Assembly: GCA_947474995.1 (NCBI GenBank)
Contig: CANJNJ010000001.1
Span: forward strand, 1 to 64,000
Length of the DNA stretch: 64,000 nt
Direction of reading: 5' to 3'
From: Opitutaceae bacterium
GTDB taxonomy: Bacteria; Verrucomicrobiota; Verrucomicrobiia; Opitutales; Opitutaceae
Shown here: positions 35,066 to 43,429 of the stretch, one piece after another
Layout: each line of letters starts with the position of its first letter
Position numbering within the stretch: position 1 is the first letter of the stretch
The notes under the pieces: generated by a model
The model's database searches: none
The model's input: the letters and a program-made list of their open reading frames with translations, nothing else
What the model was told of the DNA's origin: nothing
Program-made: the position numbers and the translations under genes

Positions 35066-37165
35066 CTAGGGCAACGCAAAGGCGACATACGCATCGCCGG
35101 ATCGGTTACCCTGTTTGCCGCCGCCGCAGGCAATGACGACATATTGTTTCCCCGCCACTTCATAGGTGGCAGGCGTCGCGAAACCCGCGGCCGGCAGCCT
35201 GACTTCCCAAAGCATCTCGCCGTTGGCGGTCGAGAACGCGCGGAATTTTTCATCCGTCGTCGCCGCGATAAACAAAACCCCGCCGGCCGTGACGACGGGG
35301 CCGCCGTAGTTTTCCGTGCCCGGCGGCCGGCCGCCCGCCACGTAAGGCTTGGGCTCTTCGCCGAAACCGCGACGCCAGAGATACTCGCCGGTGTTGAGAT
35401 CGATCGCATTCAGCGTGCCCCACGGCGGCTTGATTCCGGGATAGCCATCCGGGTCGAGAAACCGGTTGTAGCCGGTCGAAATATAGGCGGTGGGCGGCGC
35501 GGTAATCGGCGCATCGTCGCGCGGCAGCGCGGCCTGCTCGGCGTCAGGCGCCATCAGGAACTGCGCCAAAGCGTCTTTCGTCGAGTTGGGGAGGAAATTA
35601 AACGACGGCATCACGCCCTTGCCCGTGCGCAATAGATTCGCGATGTCCTCGGCTTTCAGGCGCGTGCCGACGTTGATGAGGCTCGGAATATTCGCCGAAG
35701 GGTTTCCCTCCATCTTGGGTCCATGGCAACCCATGCAAATTTGGGCGTAGAGTCCCTTGGGGCCGCTGGCGAACATCGCCGTGGGTACGAGTTGAAACGT
35801 GTACGCCATCTCGCTGCCGTTAACGTACATGATGCCCTTGGGATCGACGGCCGGTCCGCCCCACTCGCCGCCGCCGTCGGTTCCCGGCATGAGTACGGCT
35901 CCGCGCTCGCTCGGCGGTTCATAAATATGGCCTGAATCCACTTCCCGCAGGTGCTTCAGCACCGCCGCGTGCGCCGCCGGGGTGCGGGTCGTCAACTCGT
36001 CCTCGGTCAAGCGCTGGCGCGCGAAAGGCGCCGGCTTCGACGGCAACGGTTGCGTCGGCCACGCCGCCTCGCCTTTGATCTTCGAGGCCGGCACGGGTTC
36101 CTCTTTCCAGGGAAAAAGCGACTCACCGGTCTCGCGGTTGAAGACCCAGACATGGCCTGACTTCAAGGTCTGGGCGACCGCGGCGATTTTCTTCCCGTCG
36201 CGCATCACCTCGCAGAGCACCGGCGGGGCCGGTGGATCGCGGTCCCAAATGTCGTGGTGGACAAATTGGAAGTGCCATTTGCGCTCACCGGTCGCGGCAT
36301 CGAGGGCGATCAGGCAATTGGCGAACAGGTTCGCGCCCACCCGGTCGGCGCCGTAGAAATCGTACGAAGCCGATCCCGTGGGCATGAACGCGAGACCACG
36401 CTCGTGATCAATGACGAGGCCCGGCCAATTATTGACGCCGCCGACCGTCTTCCACGCCTCGGCCGGCCACGTGTCGTAACCGAATTCGCCCGGATGCGGC
36501 AGCGTGTGGAAAATCCAGCGCCGCTGGCCGGTACGAACGTCGAAGGCGCGCACGTTGCCGATGGCCGCCGGAGCCGGCCCTTCGCCCACGCGCACGGGCA
36601 TGATGATCAGGTCCCGGTAGATGGCGCCGGGCGAATTGCTCACGAGGTACATGCCTGCGACATCGCGGTCCATGTTGTCGGCCAGATCGATTCGTCCGTG
36701 CGTGCCGAACCGCTCGATGGGCTGGCCGGTGGCCGGATCGATCGCGTAGAGGAACCGCCCGGCGGCGTACATCACCTGCCGCTCCTTGCCCTCCTGCCAC
36801 CACGTGAGACCGCGATTGAGACCTCCGCGGGCGTCGGTGGGATCGAAGTGCCAGCGTTCCACACCGGTCGCCGCATCGACCGCGAAGAGCCGCAGCGAGG
36901 GCGAGGTGCCGTAGAGCACGCCGTCGATGACGAGCGGATTGCACTGAATCTGGGAACGATTGTTCTCCGCGACGTCGCCGCTGTGGTACTCCCAGGCGAC
37001 CTTCAGTTCCTTGACGTTGGACGTGTCGATCCGCTTGAGCGACGAATAGTGCGTGGCGCCGGCGTCGCCGAGGTAGTGCGACCAGTTGGCCGCGGCGGCC
37101 GCAAGCGCAGTGGCGCTGGCGCCCAGTCCGAACGCGACATAGAAAAAACGAAAGAGACGATTCAT
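35066..37165 (-). CDS. PQQ-type quinoprotein with inserted cytochrome c
   Basis: The start is the ATG at 37165 (MNRLFRFFYVAFGLGASATALAAAA signal peptide), giving 699 residues. Propeller repeats include TSNVKELKVAWEYHSGDVAENNRSQIQCNPLVIDGVLYG, ATGVERWHFDP and TGQRRWIFHTLPHPGEFGYDTWP. A haem motif CMGCHG lies near residue 475, and NTGEYLWRRGFGEEP with GGPVVTAGGVLFIA ends the propeller. It is a pyrroloquinoline-quinone glucose/alcohol dehydrogenase-like periplasmic enzyme. It is divergent from an MFS carrier across 183 bp and a paralogue of the gene at 20011. Confidence 0.9.
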   Translation of the reverse strand: MNRLFRFFYVAFGLGASATALAAAAANWSHYLGDAGATHYSSLKRIDTSNVKELKVAWEYHSGDVAENNRSQIQCNPLVIDGVLYGTSPSLRLFAVDAATGVERWHFDPTDARGGLNRGLTWWQEGKERQVMYAAGRFLYAIDPATGQPIERFGTHGRIDLADNMDRDVAGMYLVSNSPGAIYRDLIIMPVRVGEGPAPAAIGNVRAFDVRTGQRRWIFHTLPHPGEFGYDTWPAEAWKTVGGVNNWPGLVIDHERGLAFMPTGSASYDFYGADRVGANLFANCLIALDAATGERKWHFQFVHHDIWDRDPPAPPVLCEVMRDGKKIAAVAQTLKSGHVWVFNRETGESLFPWKEEPVPASKIKGEAAWPTQPLPSKPAPFARQRLTEDELTTRTPAAHAAVLKHLREVDSGHIYEPPSERGAVLMPGTDGGGEWGGPAVDPKGIMYVNGSEMAYTFQLVPTAMFASGPKGLYAQICMGCHGPKMEGNPSANIPSLINVGTRLKAEDIANLLRTGKGVMPSFNFLPNSTKDALAQFLMAPDAEQAALPRDDAPITAPPTAYISTGYNRFLDPDGYPGIKPPWGTLNAIDLNTGEYLWRRGFGEEPKPYVAGGRPPGTENYGGPVVTAGGVLFIAATTDEKFRAFSTANGEMLWEVRLPAAGFATPATYEVAGKQYVVIACGGGKQGNRSGDAYVAFALP

Positions 37166-37348
37166 AGGGGTCGGAAAGGTGTAAGGGATCGGCGCGCGCA
37201 AACCAGACGAATATTATCGCCAAAACACTTGCTCGCGCCCCGCGCGACCGGTAGCCGGATGCGATGCTTTTTCCGTTCCCCACCCCGGGGGCTAGGGCGT
37301 TTCCGGCCAACCCTTCGGGCCGCGAGTCCATCGACTGACGCTCCAGCC

Positions 37349-38638
37349 ATGACCCATCCCTCCTCCCGGAATTCGATCCGGCTCGTCGCCCTCGCGAGTT
37401 TCATCGGCACCACGATCGAGTGGTACGATTTCTTCCTCTACGGCACGGCCGCCGCGCTCGTTTTCAGCAAGCTATTCTTCCCCACCTTTGATTCGTTGGC
37501 GGGAACCCTGGCTTCATTTGGCACGTATGCCGTCGGGTTCCTCGCGCGGCCGATTGGCGGCATCGTCATCGGCCACTACGGCGACAAGATTGGGCGCAAG
37601 TCGATGCTCGTCCTGACACTGGTGATCATGGGCGTGGCGACGTTTTTAATCGGCCTGCTCCCGACCTACAGCTCGATCGGCCCGTGGGCCGCAGTGCTTT
37701 TGGTGGGCCTGCGGCTGGTCCAGGGGTTTGGCGTCGGGGGCGAATGGGGTGGGGCGGTCTTGATGGCGGTGGAACATGCACCCGCCAATCAACGGGGATT
37801 CTACGGCAGCTGGCCGCAAATGGGCGTGCCGGCGGGACTGCTGATCTCGACAGTCGTTTTTTCGCAGTTTGCCAAACTCCCCGAGGACCAGTTCCTCGCC
37901 TGGGGCTGGCGCGTGCCATTTTTGATTAGCATCATCCTCGTCGCCATTGGCCTGGTGATCCGGCTGCGGATCCTGGAAACCCCGGCCTTCGAAAAGATGA
38001 AGGAGAAGAAGAAAGAGGCGATGATGCCGATTCTGGAGGTGCTGCGAAAATATCCGAAACAGGTGTTGCTCGCGGTCGGCGCGCGGATGGCGGAAAATGG
38101 CGGGTTCTACATCTACACGGTGTTCATGCTGATTTATGGCACGCAGCATTCGCACATCACGCGGACCGTCGCGCTCAACGGCGTGATGATCGCGGCGACG
38201 TGCTCGCTGATCGCGATTCCCTTTTACGGCGCCTTGTCGGACCGACTCGGCCGACGGCCGGTATATATTTTTGGCGCCGTTATGACCGCCGTGCTCGCCT
38301 TCCCGCTTTTCTGGCTTTTCGACACCGGGTCGACGCCGCTGGTGTGGCTGGCGCTGGTGCTCGTGATCGTGTTTGCGCACGCGCCAATGTATGGCCCGCA
38401 GGCTGCGTTGCTCTCGGAACTCTTCGGCACGCGGGTCCGTTACAGCGGGGCTTCGCTTGGGGCGCAACTGGCGTCCATCGTGGCCGGCGGCTTGTCGCCG
38501 TTTATTGCGACCGCGCTGCTGCCCAGCTACGGCCGGGTCGGGCTGGCGCTTTATCTGGCGGCGATGGGAGCGGTGACGGTGGTTTCGGTGCTCTTGGCGA
38601 CTGAGACGGCAAATCGGGAATTGGTAGACGACAAGTAA
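37349..38638 (+). CDS. MFS transporter, metabolite:H+ symporter family
   Basis: The start is the ATG at 37349, giving 429 residues. A much longer in-frame extension to 36254 is antisense to the quinoprotein and rejected. MHS-family hallmarks are FIGTTIEWYDFFLYGTAAAL in helix 1, the loop motif GHYGDKIGRKS and LRLVQGFGVGGEWGGAVLM in helix 4. About 12 helices are visible. Members carry dicarboxylates, citrate, proline-betaine, shikimate and similar acids; here a sugar acid from the neighbouring quinoprotein would fit (inference). Confidence 0.92.
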   Translation: MTHPSSRNSIRLVALASFIGTTIEWYDFFLYGTAAALVFSKLFFPTFDSLAGTLASFGTYAVGFLARPIGGIVIGHYGDKIGRKSMLVLTLVIMGVATFLIGLLPTYSSIGPWAAVLLVGLRLVQGFGVGGEWGGAVLMAVEHAPANQRGFYGSWPQMGVPAGLLISTVVFSQFAKLPEDQFLAWGWRVPFLISIILVAIGLVIRLRILETPAFEKMKEKKKEAMMPILEVLRKYPKQVLLAVGARMAENGGFYIYTVFMLIYGTQHSHITRTVALNGVMIAATCSLIAIPFYGALSDRLGRRPVYIFGAVMTAVLAFPLFWLFDTGSTPLVWLALVLVIVFAHAPMYGPQAALLSELFGTRVRYSGASLGAQLASIVAGGLSPFIATALLPSYGRVGLALYLAAMGAVTVVSVLLATETANRELVDDK

Positions 38639-38697
38639 GGGTCGCACGAGATTCGCAAACTCCCCTTAATTTGGGGTATCGGCAGGGTTGCGAGATA

Positions 38698-38724
38698 GGT
38701 CCCATCGGAAGAATTGGACCTATG
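38698..38724 (+). repeat. Three 9-bp repeats (GGACCTATG type) spanning the start codon
   Basis: Consecutive 9-mers GGTCCCATC (38698), GGAAGAATT (38707) and GGACCTATG (38716) form the leader of the four-helix-bundle gene, and the last one contains its ATG. The outer copies also form an inverted pair (ATAGGTCC at 38695 and GGACCTAT at 38716). The same 9-bp pattern recurs inside the gene at 39077-39103. Confidence 0.6.
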
Positions 38725-39273
38725 ACCAAGCTCATACCTCCCCACGGCGGTTACGCCGGCCTAAAAACTTACCAGTCCGCGGAAATTGTCTACGACGCCA
38801 CCGTCGTCTTTTGCGATCGATGGATCGATTGCCGCTCCCGCACCCACAATCAAATGGTGCAGGCGGCCCGGAGCGGAAAACAGCACATCGCCGACGGCAG
38901 CATGGCCTCGGACACCTCGAAGAAGCTTGAGCTCAAGCTCGTGGGTGCGGCACGCGCGAACCTTGAGGAGCTGATGCTCGATTACGGCGACTTTCTGCGG
39001 CAGCGGGGGCTCACGACTTGGCACAAGGGAGATCCGCGAGCGGCGATCGTGCGGAGTCTGGCTTATGCTCCCGATCGGTCCTACGAGACTTATCGGACGT
39101 ATATTGAAAACCAGTCGGCCGAAATCGCGGCCAATACCCTGCTCTGCCTCAACCACCAGGCGAACTACCTACTCGACCAGTTGCTGCGCCAGCTGGAGCA
39201 ACAATTTCTCGCCGAAGGGGGATGCACGGAGCCGCTCCATCGCGTGGGCCCAGACGATCGCGCCGCCCCCTGA
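38722..39273 (+). CDS. Four-helix-bundle suffix-domain protein (S23/Avd-fold relative)
   Basis: The 183-residue protein starts from the ATG at 38722. The order LIPPHGGYAGLKTYQSAEIVYDATVVFCDRWID, RSRTHNQMVQAARSGKQHIADGS and TSKKLELKLVGAARANLEELMLDYGDFLRQRGL matches the four-helix-bundle suffix family. That family is related to the S23/IVS-encoded proteins and to the diversity-generating-retroelement accessory Avd. A low-complexity SYETYRTY stretch (about residues 122-129) is encoded by 9-bp repeats. A terminal helix follows (NHQANYLLDQLLRQLEQQF). It converges on the next gene with a 6-bp gap. Function unknown. Confidence 0.82.
   Translation: MTKLIPPHGGYAGLKTYQSAEIVYDATVVFCDRWIDCRSRTHNQMVQAARSGKQHIADGSMASDTSKKLELKLVGAARANLEELMLDYGDFLRQRGLTTWHKGDPRAAIVRSLAYAPDRSYETYRTYIENQSAEIAANTLLCLNHQANYLLDQLLRQLEQQFLAEGGCTEPLHRVGPDDRAAP
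39077..39103 (+). repeat. Internal 9-bp repeats matching the gene leader
   Basis: Three 9-mers, GGTCCTACG (39077), AGACTTATC (39086) and GGACGTATA (39095), lie in frame and encode the Tyr-every-third-residue stretch SYETYRTY. They match the GGACCTATG-type 9-mers of the gene's leader on the same strand. Confidence 0.6.
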
Positions 39274-39279
39274 ACTGGC

Positions 39280-40572
39280 TCAACGCGTCTCCTGCACGCG
39301 GATGCGACGGTATTCCATCTGGCCATGATCGCTCTCAAGGCCGATCGAGCCGGTCGCTGACACGGGCATCGCGTCCGCCAGGACCTCGCCGTTGCACGTG
39401 CAATGAGCCAGGCCTCCTTTCACCGTGATCACGACTTCGTTCCAATCCAGCGGACGGTACTGCTTCAAATCCAGGTACGGCCCGGCGATCAGATAGTCGC
39501 GGCACTGCAATTGCGGTCCGCGCACAAAGATGCCGCTGTCGGCGTTCGGGCTCGCCCGAAACTCGAGCTTCAGCACGAAGTCACGCGGGAATTTTTGCGT
39601 GGTCATCAGCCGCTTGTACACGCGCTCGAGGTGCGAGACCGTCACGATCAGCCGCCCGTTCTTCACGAGGTAGCGGCCGTCCGGGTTCACCTTGAGTCCG
39701 TCAAAGGGCGCCCCGTCCGGATAGCCCCAGCCGGTGAGATCACGGCCGTTAAAAAGACTCGTGAAGCCCGGCTCAGGCGTGAAGTCATCCGGCCACGCCT
39801 CGACCAACCCCACCGTTTCGAGCATCGGGCGCAGGGCCTTTTCCCATTTGGCATAACCGACGCCGTTCGGGTGGAGCAAATCGGGAAACTCTTCCGGCTT
39901 CGCGTCACCCTGCCCGTTGGCAAAGAGTGCCCACGTGTCGAGCATCGTCACCTGCGGCTCGTCCTTGATCGCTTCGAAATAAAGCCGGTTGATTTTTCTG
40001 ATCTGATCCGCCGGCCGTTTCTTCGTCGCCGAACTCGGAAACACATTGCACAGCACCACGGGCATCGTTGCGCGGTGCTTTTTTAGCTCGGCCAGAATCA
40101 GATTCAAGTTGCCGGCAATCGTCTCGGGCGCGGCGCCTTCCTCTAAATCGTTCGTGCCAATGAGCAGCACGACGCCGCGCGGGTTGAGCGCGAGCACGTC
40201 CTCCTGCAACCGGATGAGCACACCGCGCGTGGTGTCTCCGCTGATGCCGCGATTGGCCACCTTCACGCCAGGAAACATACTGCCAATCGGATCGCCCCAG
40301 CCCTGGGTGATCGAATCGCCCAGAAAAACGATGGCCCCCTGATCCTGTGGCACGCGCGCCGCCCAGGCCGTGCGCCGCTCGGTCCAGAGTTTTTGAAACC
40401 ATTCGAACCGGCGCAACGGTCCCGCCCCCGGCAAACCGTCATCGGTCGCCGGCAGTGGGAATCGACTGGCTGGCGCCGCCGGGGCGGGGGCGGTCTCGGC
40501 GGCACCGCAAAAACAAGAGGCCGCGGCCAGAATCAGGACGCCGGCCATTCGGCGCAGGGAGGGAATTTTCAT
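39280..40572 (-). CDS. SGNH/GDSL hydrolase fused to a DUF1080 domain
   Basis: The start is the ATG at 40572, giving 430 residues with a signal peptide (RRMAGVLILAAASCFCGAAE). The N-terminal SGNH hydrolase has the catalytic Ser block GAIVFLGDSITQGWGD, the Gly block (NRGISGDTTRGVL), the Asn block GVVLLIGTNDLE and the C-terminal DLLHPNGVGY. The C-terminal DUF1080/3-keto-disaccharide hydrolase-like lectin fold has FTSLFNGRDLTGW, NADSGIFVRG and YRPLDWNEVVITVKGG. It probably deacylates and cleaves glycosides in the periplasm. It is divergent from the Gfo/Idh/MocA gene across 109 bp. Confidence 0.92.
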   Translation of the reverse strand: MKIPSLRRMAGVLILAAASCFCGAAETAPAPAAPASRFPLPATDDGLPGAGPLRRFEWFQKLWTERRTAWAARVPQDQGAIVFLGDSITQGWGDPIGSMFPGVKVANRGISGDTTRGVLIRLQEDVLALNPRGVVLLIGTNDLEEGAAPETIAGNLNLILAELKKHRATMPVVLCNVFPSSATKKRPADQIRKINRLYFEAIKDEPQVTMLDTWALFANGQGDAKPEEFPDLLHPNGVGYAKWEKALRPMLETVGLVEAWPDDFTPEPGFTSLFNGRDLTGWGYPDGAPFDGLKVNPDGRYLVKNGRLIVTVSHLERVYKRLMTTQKFPRDFVLKLEFRASPNADSGIFVRGPQLQCRDYLIAGPYLDLKQYRPLDWNEVVITVKGGLAHCTCNGEVLADAMPVSATGSIGLESDHGQMEYRRIRVQETR

Positions 40573-40681
40573 CGGGGCAGGAATAGGGGGAGCGCGACCT
40601 TGCGAACAGGCCCCCACGAAGGTCAAACGCGAATCACAGCAACGGCTTGCCGCGCAGCACGGGAGTCCGTTGGCTAGACCA

Positions 40682-41749
40682 ATGTCTTCCTCCTCCCCTC
40701 TGGCTGGACGCTCGGTGATTCGCTGGGGCATTCTCGGCTGCGGCGATGTCACCGAAGTGAAAAGCGGTCCCGGCTTTCGCAAAGCCGACTGCTCCCAGGT
40801 CGTGGCGGTCATGCGCCGCAACGGTGCGCTCGCCGCTGATTACGCCAAGCGCCACGGCGTTCCGCGCTGGTACGACAACGCCCAGGCCCTGATCAGTGAT
40901 CCCGAGGTCGACGCGGTTTATGTTGCCACTCCGCCCGGCGCCCATCTCGAACACGCGCTCCTCGTCGCCGCTGCCGGCAAGCCGTGCCACATGGAAAAGC
41001 CGATGGCCCGACACACGCCTGAATGCGACGAGATGATCGCCGCGTTCGCCCAGGCCAACCAAAAGCTCTTTGTGGCCTACTACCGGCGGGCGATGCCGCG
41101 CTTCGTCAAGGTGCGCGAGCTCCTCGAGTCCGGCGCCATCGGCCGGCTGAGCGGAGTCAGCTATCGTTTGTCCGCGGCCAACCGTCCGAATCCTGATCCC
41201 GCCAAAGGCGGCTGGCGCGTGGACGTGCCCAACTCCGGTGGCGGCCTCTTTCTCGACATCGGTTCGCACGTGCTCGACTTCCTCGATTACTGCCTCGGGC
41301 CGCTCAAAGACGTCCGTGGTCACGCCGCCCGCAACGCCACCGAAGGCAACGCGGAGAACGCGGTGACGCTCACGTTTCGGACCAAGGACGGCGCGCTTGG
41401 TACCGGCGCGTGGAATTTCGCGAGCCACGCGAACGAGGACATCCTCGAGTTCTCCGGCACCGCTGGTCGCATCTCGCTGAATTTTTTCGCGGCAGACCCG
41501 GTGCGGCTCGAAACGGCCAAAGGGATCGAATTGTTCGACATCCCCAATCCGCCGCACGTGGCCCAACCGCTGATCCAAACCGTCGTCGACGATTTGCTCG
41601 GTCGCGGCACCTGCCCGAGCACCGCGATCTCGGCCCGACGCACCCAACTGGTCATGGATCGCGTGCTCGTCGAATACTACGGCGGCCGCGGCGACGCCTT
41701 TTGGACCCGGCCCGAAACCTGGCCGGGGGCGGCCGTCACTCCCCAATAA
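40682..41749 (+). CDS. Gfo/Idh/MocA family oxidoreductase
   Basis: The ATG at 40682 gives 355 residues; a TTG four codons earlier is possible. The N-terminal NAD(P) motif is WGILGCGDVTE. The conserved EKPMARH of the family (catalytic Lys) comes near residue 107, and a C-terminal substrate domain has GGGLFLDIGSHVLDFLDYCLGP (His of the DxxxHxxD-like motif). Cytoplasmic location is expected because no leader is present. It oxidises or reduces a sugar or inositol ring hydroxyl. It is 30 bp upstream of an SDR gene and likely in an operon with the two SDRs. Confidence 0.9.
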   Translation: MSSSSPLAGRSVIRWGILGCGDVTEVKSGPGFRKADCSQVVAVMRRNGALAADYAKRHGVPRWYDNAQALISDPEVDAVYVATPPGAHLEHALLVAAAGKPCHMEKPMARHTPECDEMIAAFAQANQKLFVAYYRRAMPRFVKVRELLESGAIGRLSGVSYRLSAANRPNPDPAKGGWRVDVPNSGGGLFLDIGSHVLDFLDYCLGPLKDVRGHAARNATEGNAENAVTLTFRTKDGALGTGAWNFASHANEDILEFSGTAGRISLNFFAADPVRLETAKGIELFDIPNPPHVAQPLIQTVVDDLLGRGTCPSTAISARRTQLVMDRVLVEYYGGRGDAFWTRPETWPGAAVTPQ

Positions 41750-41779
41750 TTTCCCCACCTCCCTTCGCCAATTTTTCCC

Positions 41780-42553
41780 ATGAACAAACTCCAAGGTAAA
41801 CGCGCCCTCGTCACCGCCGGCGCCCAGGGTATCGGGCTCGCCATCAGCCGCCAATTGCTCGCGGCCGGCTGCGACGTCTTCGTCCACTATTTTCGCAGCG
41901 CCGATGGCGCTCGCGAACTCACGGCGGAGGCCCAGAAGCTCGGTCGACGCTGTGGCACCGGCAGCGCGGACCTCACCACCAGCGAGGAAAGCAACCGGCT
42001 CGTCGCGGAGGCCGTGAAGTTCCTCGGAGGCATGGATATTCTGGTCAACAACGCCGGCTCGATGATCGCGCGCCGCCCGCTCGTCGATGCCGACGATGAA
42101 TTCTGGTCCGACGTGATGTCGCTCAACCTCGGCAGCCTCCGCCGCGTCACGCGCGCTTCGATTCCCCACTTGGTCGCCGCGGCCAAGACCGGCGGCGGCG
42201 CGAGCATCGTCAATCTCTCCTCGCTCGCCGCGCGCAACGGCGGCGGCGGCGGCGCGCTGGCTTATGCCACCGCCAAAGGCGCCGTGCTGACCCTGACGCG
42301 CGGGCTCGCCAAGGAACTCGGACCGCAAGGCGTGCGCGTCAACTCGCTGACGCCCGGGCTCATCCTCGGCTCCGCCTTCCACGCCACGCATACGCCGGCC
42401 GAGGCGCAGAAGGCCATCATCGCCACGATCCCGCTCGGACGCGCCGGCACGCTCGAAGATGTCGCCCGCGCGGCCGTTTTCCTGGCCAGCGAATACGACG
42501 GCTTCATCAGCGGCGCCGCGATCGATATCAACGGCGGCGTCTACGGCGGCTGA
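41780..42553 (+). CDS. SDR family oxidoreductase (FabG-like)
   Basis: The 257-residue classical SDR has NADP motif VTAGAQGIGLAISRQL (TGxxxGIG with Ala at position 2), NNAG near residue 91, SIVNLSSLAARN (catalytic Ser), and YATAKGAV (YxxxK) near residue 156. The C-terminal FLASEYDGFISGAAIDINGGVYGG is typical of the FabG/glucose-dehydrogenase group. It is 30 bp downstream of the Gfo/Idh/MocA gene and 57 bp upstream of another SDR, suggesting a sugar-alcohol or sugar-acid route. Confidence 0.92.
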   Translation: MNKLQGKRALVTAGAQGIGLAISRQLLAAGCDVFVHYFRSADGARELTAEAQKLGRRCGTGSADLTTSEESNRLVAEAVKFLGGMDILVNNAGSMIARRPLVDADDEFWSDVMSLNLGSLRRVTRASIPHLVAAAKTGGGASIVNLSSLAARNGGGGGALAYATAKGAVLTLTRGLAKELGPQGVRVNSLTPGLILGSAFHATHTPAEAQKAIIATIPLGRAGTLEDVARAAVFLASEYDGFISGAAIDINGGVYGG

Positions 42554-42610
42554 GCGCCCGCACCGCTTTCGAACTGCGCACGGTTCCGCAAGCCGTCCCT
42601 CCCTACCGCC

Positions 42611-43405
42611 ATGCGCTTCGCCGGCAAAATTGTTTGGATCACGGGGGCTTCGTCCGGGATCGGCGAGGCGCTGGCCTATGCGTTTGCGCGGGAAGGTGCG
42701 CGGCTCGTGCTCTCGAGCCGCCGCGCTCCTGAACTCGAGCGGGTACGCGCCGCGTGCGTCCGTCCCAGCGAGCACGTCGTCTTGCCGCTCGACCTGATGC
42801 AGCCGGACACGTTTCCCCGCGCCGTCAGTGAGATCATTCGCCAATGCGGCTCCCTCGACGTGCTGGTGAACAACGGCGGTGTCAGCCAGCGCGCCCGCGC
42901 GCTTGACGCCACGGTCGAAGTGGAGCGCGCGTTGATGGCGGTGAATTATTTCGGCCCGGTCGCGCTGACCAAGGCGGTTCTCCCCGGCATGCTCGCTCGC
43001 CGCGCGGGTCACGTCGTCGTGGTCAGCAGTGTCATGGGCTACGTCGGCACGCCCGGCCGTTCCACCTATGCGGCGGCCAAGCATGCGTTGCATGGTTACT
43101 TCGACTCCCTCCGCGCCGAAGTCTGGCGCACGGGAATCAAAGTCACCCTCGCCTGCCCCGGCTACGTGAAGACCTCCGTTTCCACCAACGCGCTCGGGCC
43201 CCGGGGCGAAAAACATTCCGTCAACGAAGCGACCCACGAAACCGGCATTCCCGCCGAGCGCTGCGCTGCCGCCATCGTCCGCGCCGTGGCGCGCGGTCGC
43301 GAGGAAGTCGCCGTCGGCGGCCCCGAGATCGCCGGGATTTACGTCAAGCGCTTCGCGCCCTGGCTCTTTTCCCGCATTGTCCGGCGGCTGAAGTTTTCCA
43401 CCTAG
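42611..43405 (+). CDS. SDR family oxidoreductase (DHRS7B-like)
   Basis: The 264-residue SDR has VWITGASSGIGEALAYAFAREG (residues 9-30), NNGGVSQRA in place of the usual NNAG near residue 93, VVVVSSVMGYVG (Ser) and YAAAKHALHGYFDSLRAE (YxxxK). The C-terminal FAPWLFSRIVRRLKFST resembles the membrane-associated tail of the DHRS7B-like subgroup. It is last of three plus-strand genes. Its stop codon TAG is the start of a palindromic repeat (43402-43426). Confidence 0.9.
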   Translation: MRFAGKIVWITGASSGIGEALAYAFAREGARLVLSSRRAPELERVRAACVRPSEHVVLPLDLMQPDTFPRAVSEIIRQCGSLDVLVNNGGVSQRARALDATVEVERALMAVNYFGPVALTKAVLPGMLARRAGHVVVVSSVMGYVGTPGRSTYAAAKHALHGYFDSLRAEVWRTGIKVTLACPGYVKTSVSTNALGPRGEKHSVNEATHETGIPAERCAAAIVRAVARGREEVAVGGPEIAGIYVKRFAPWLFSRIVRRLKFST

Positions 43406-43426
43406 CGCCGGTCGGAGACCGGCGCC
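43402..43426. repeat. Palindrome GCGCCGGTC-GGA-GACCGGCGC at a stop codon
   Basis: Perfect 9-bp arms at 43405-43413 and 43417-43425 with a GGA loop occupy the spacer between convergent SDR and L-rhamnose isomerase genes. The preceding TAG is the SDR stop. The core matches the hairpin at 48976-48989 beside the lnt stop. It may double as a bidirectional terminator, though no T-tract follows. Confidence 0.7.
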
Positions 43427-43429
43427 CCG

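Noticed and set aside
36254-37348. N-terminal extension of the MFS gene by 365 codons
   Set aside because: The extension is antisense to the quinoprotein and precedes a normal MFS start and helix 1.
40634-43237. 867-codon minus-strand frame over the Gfo/Idh/MocA and SDR genes
   Set aside because: It covers three real plus-strand genes; composition is typical shadow coding.
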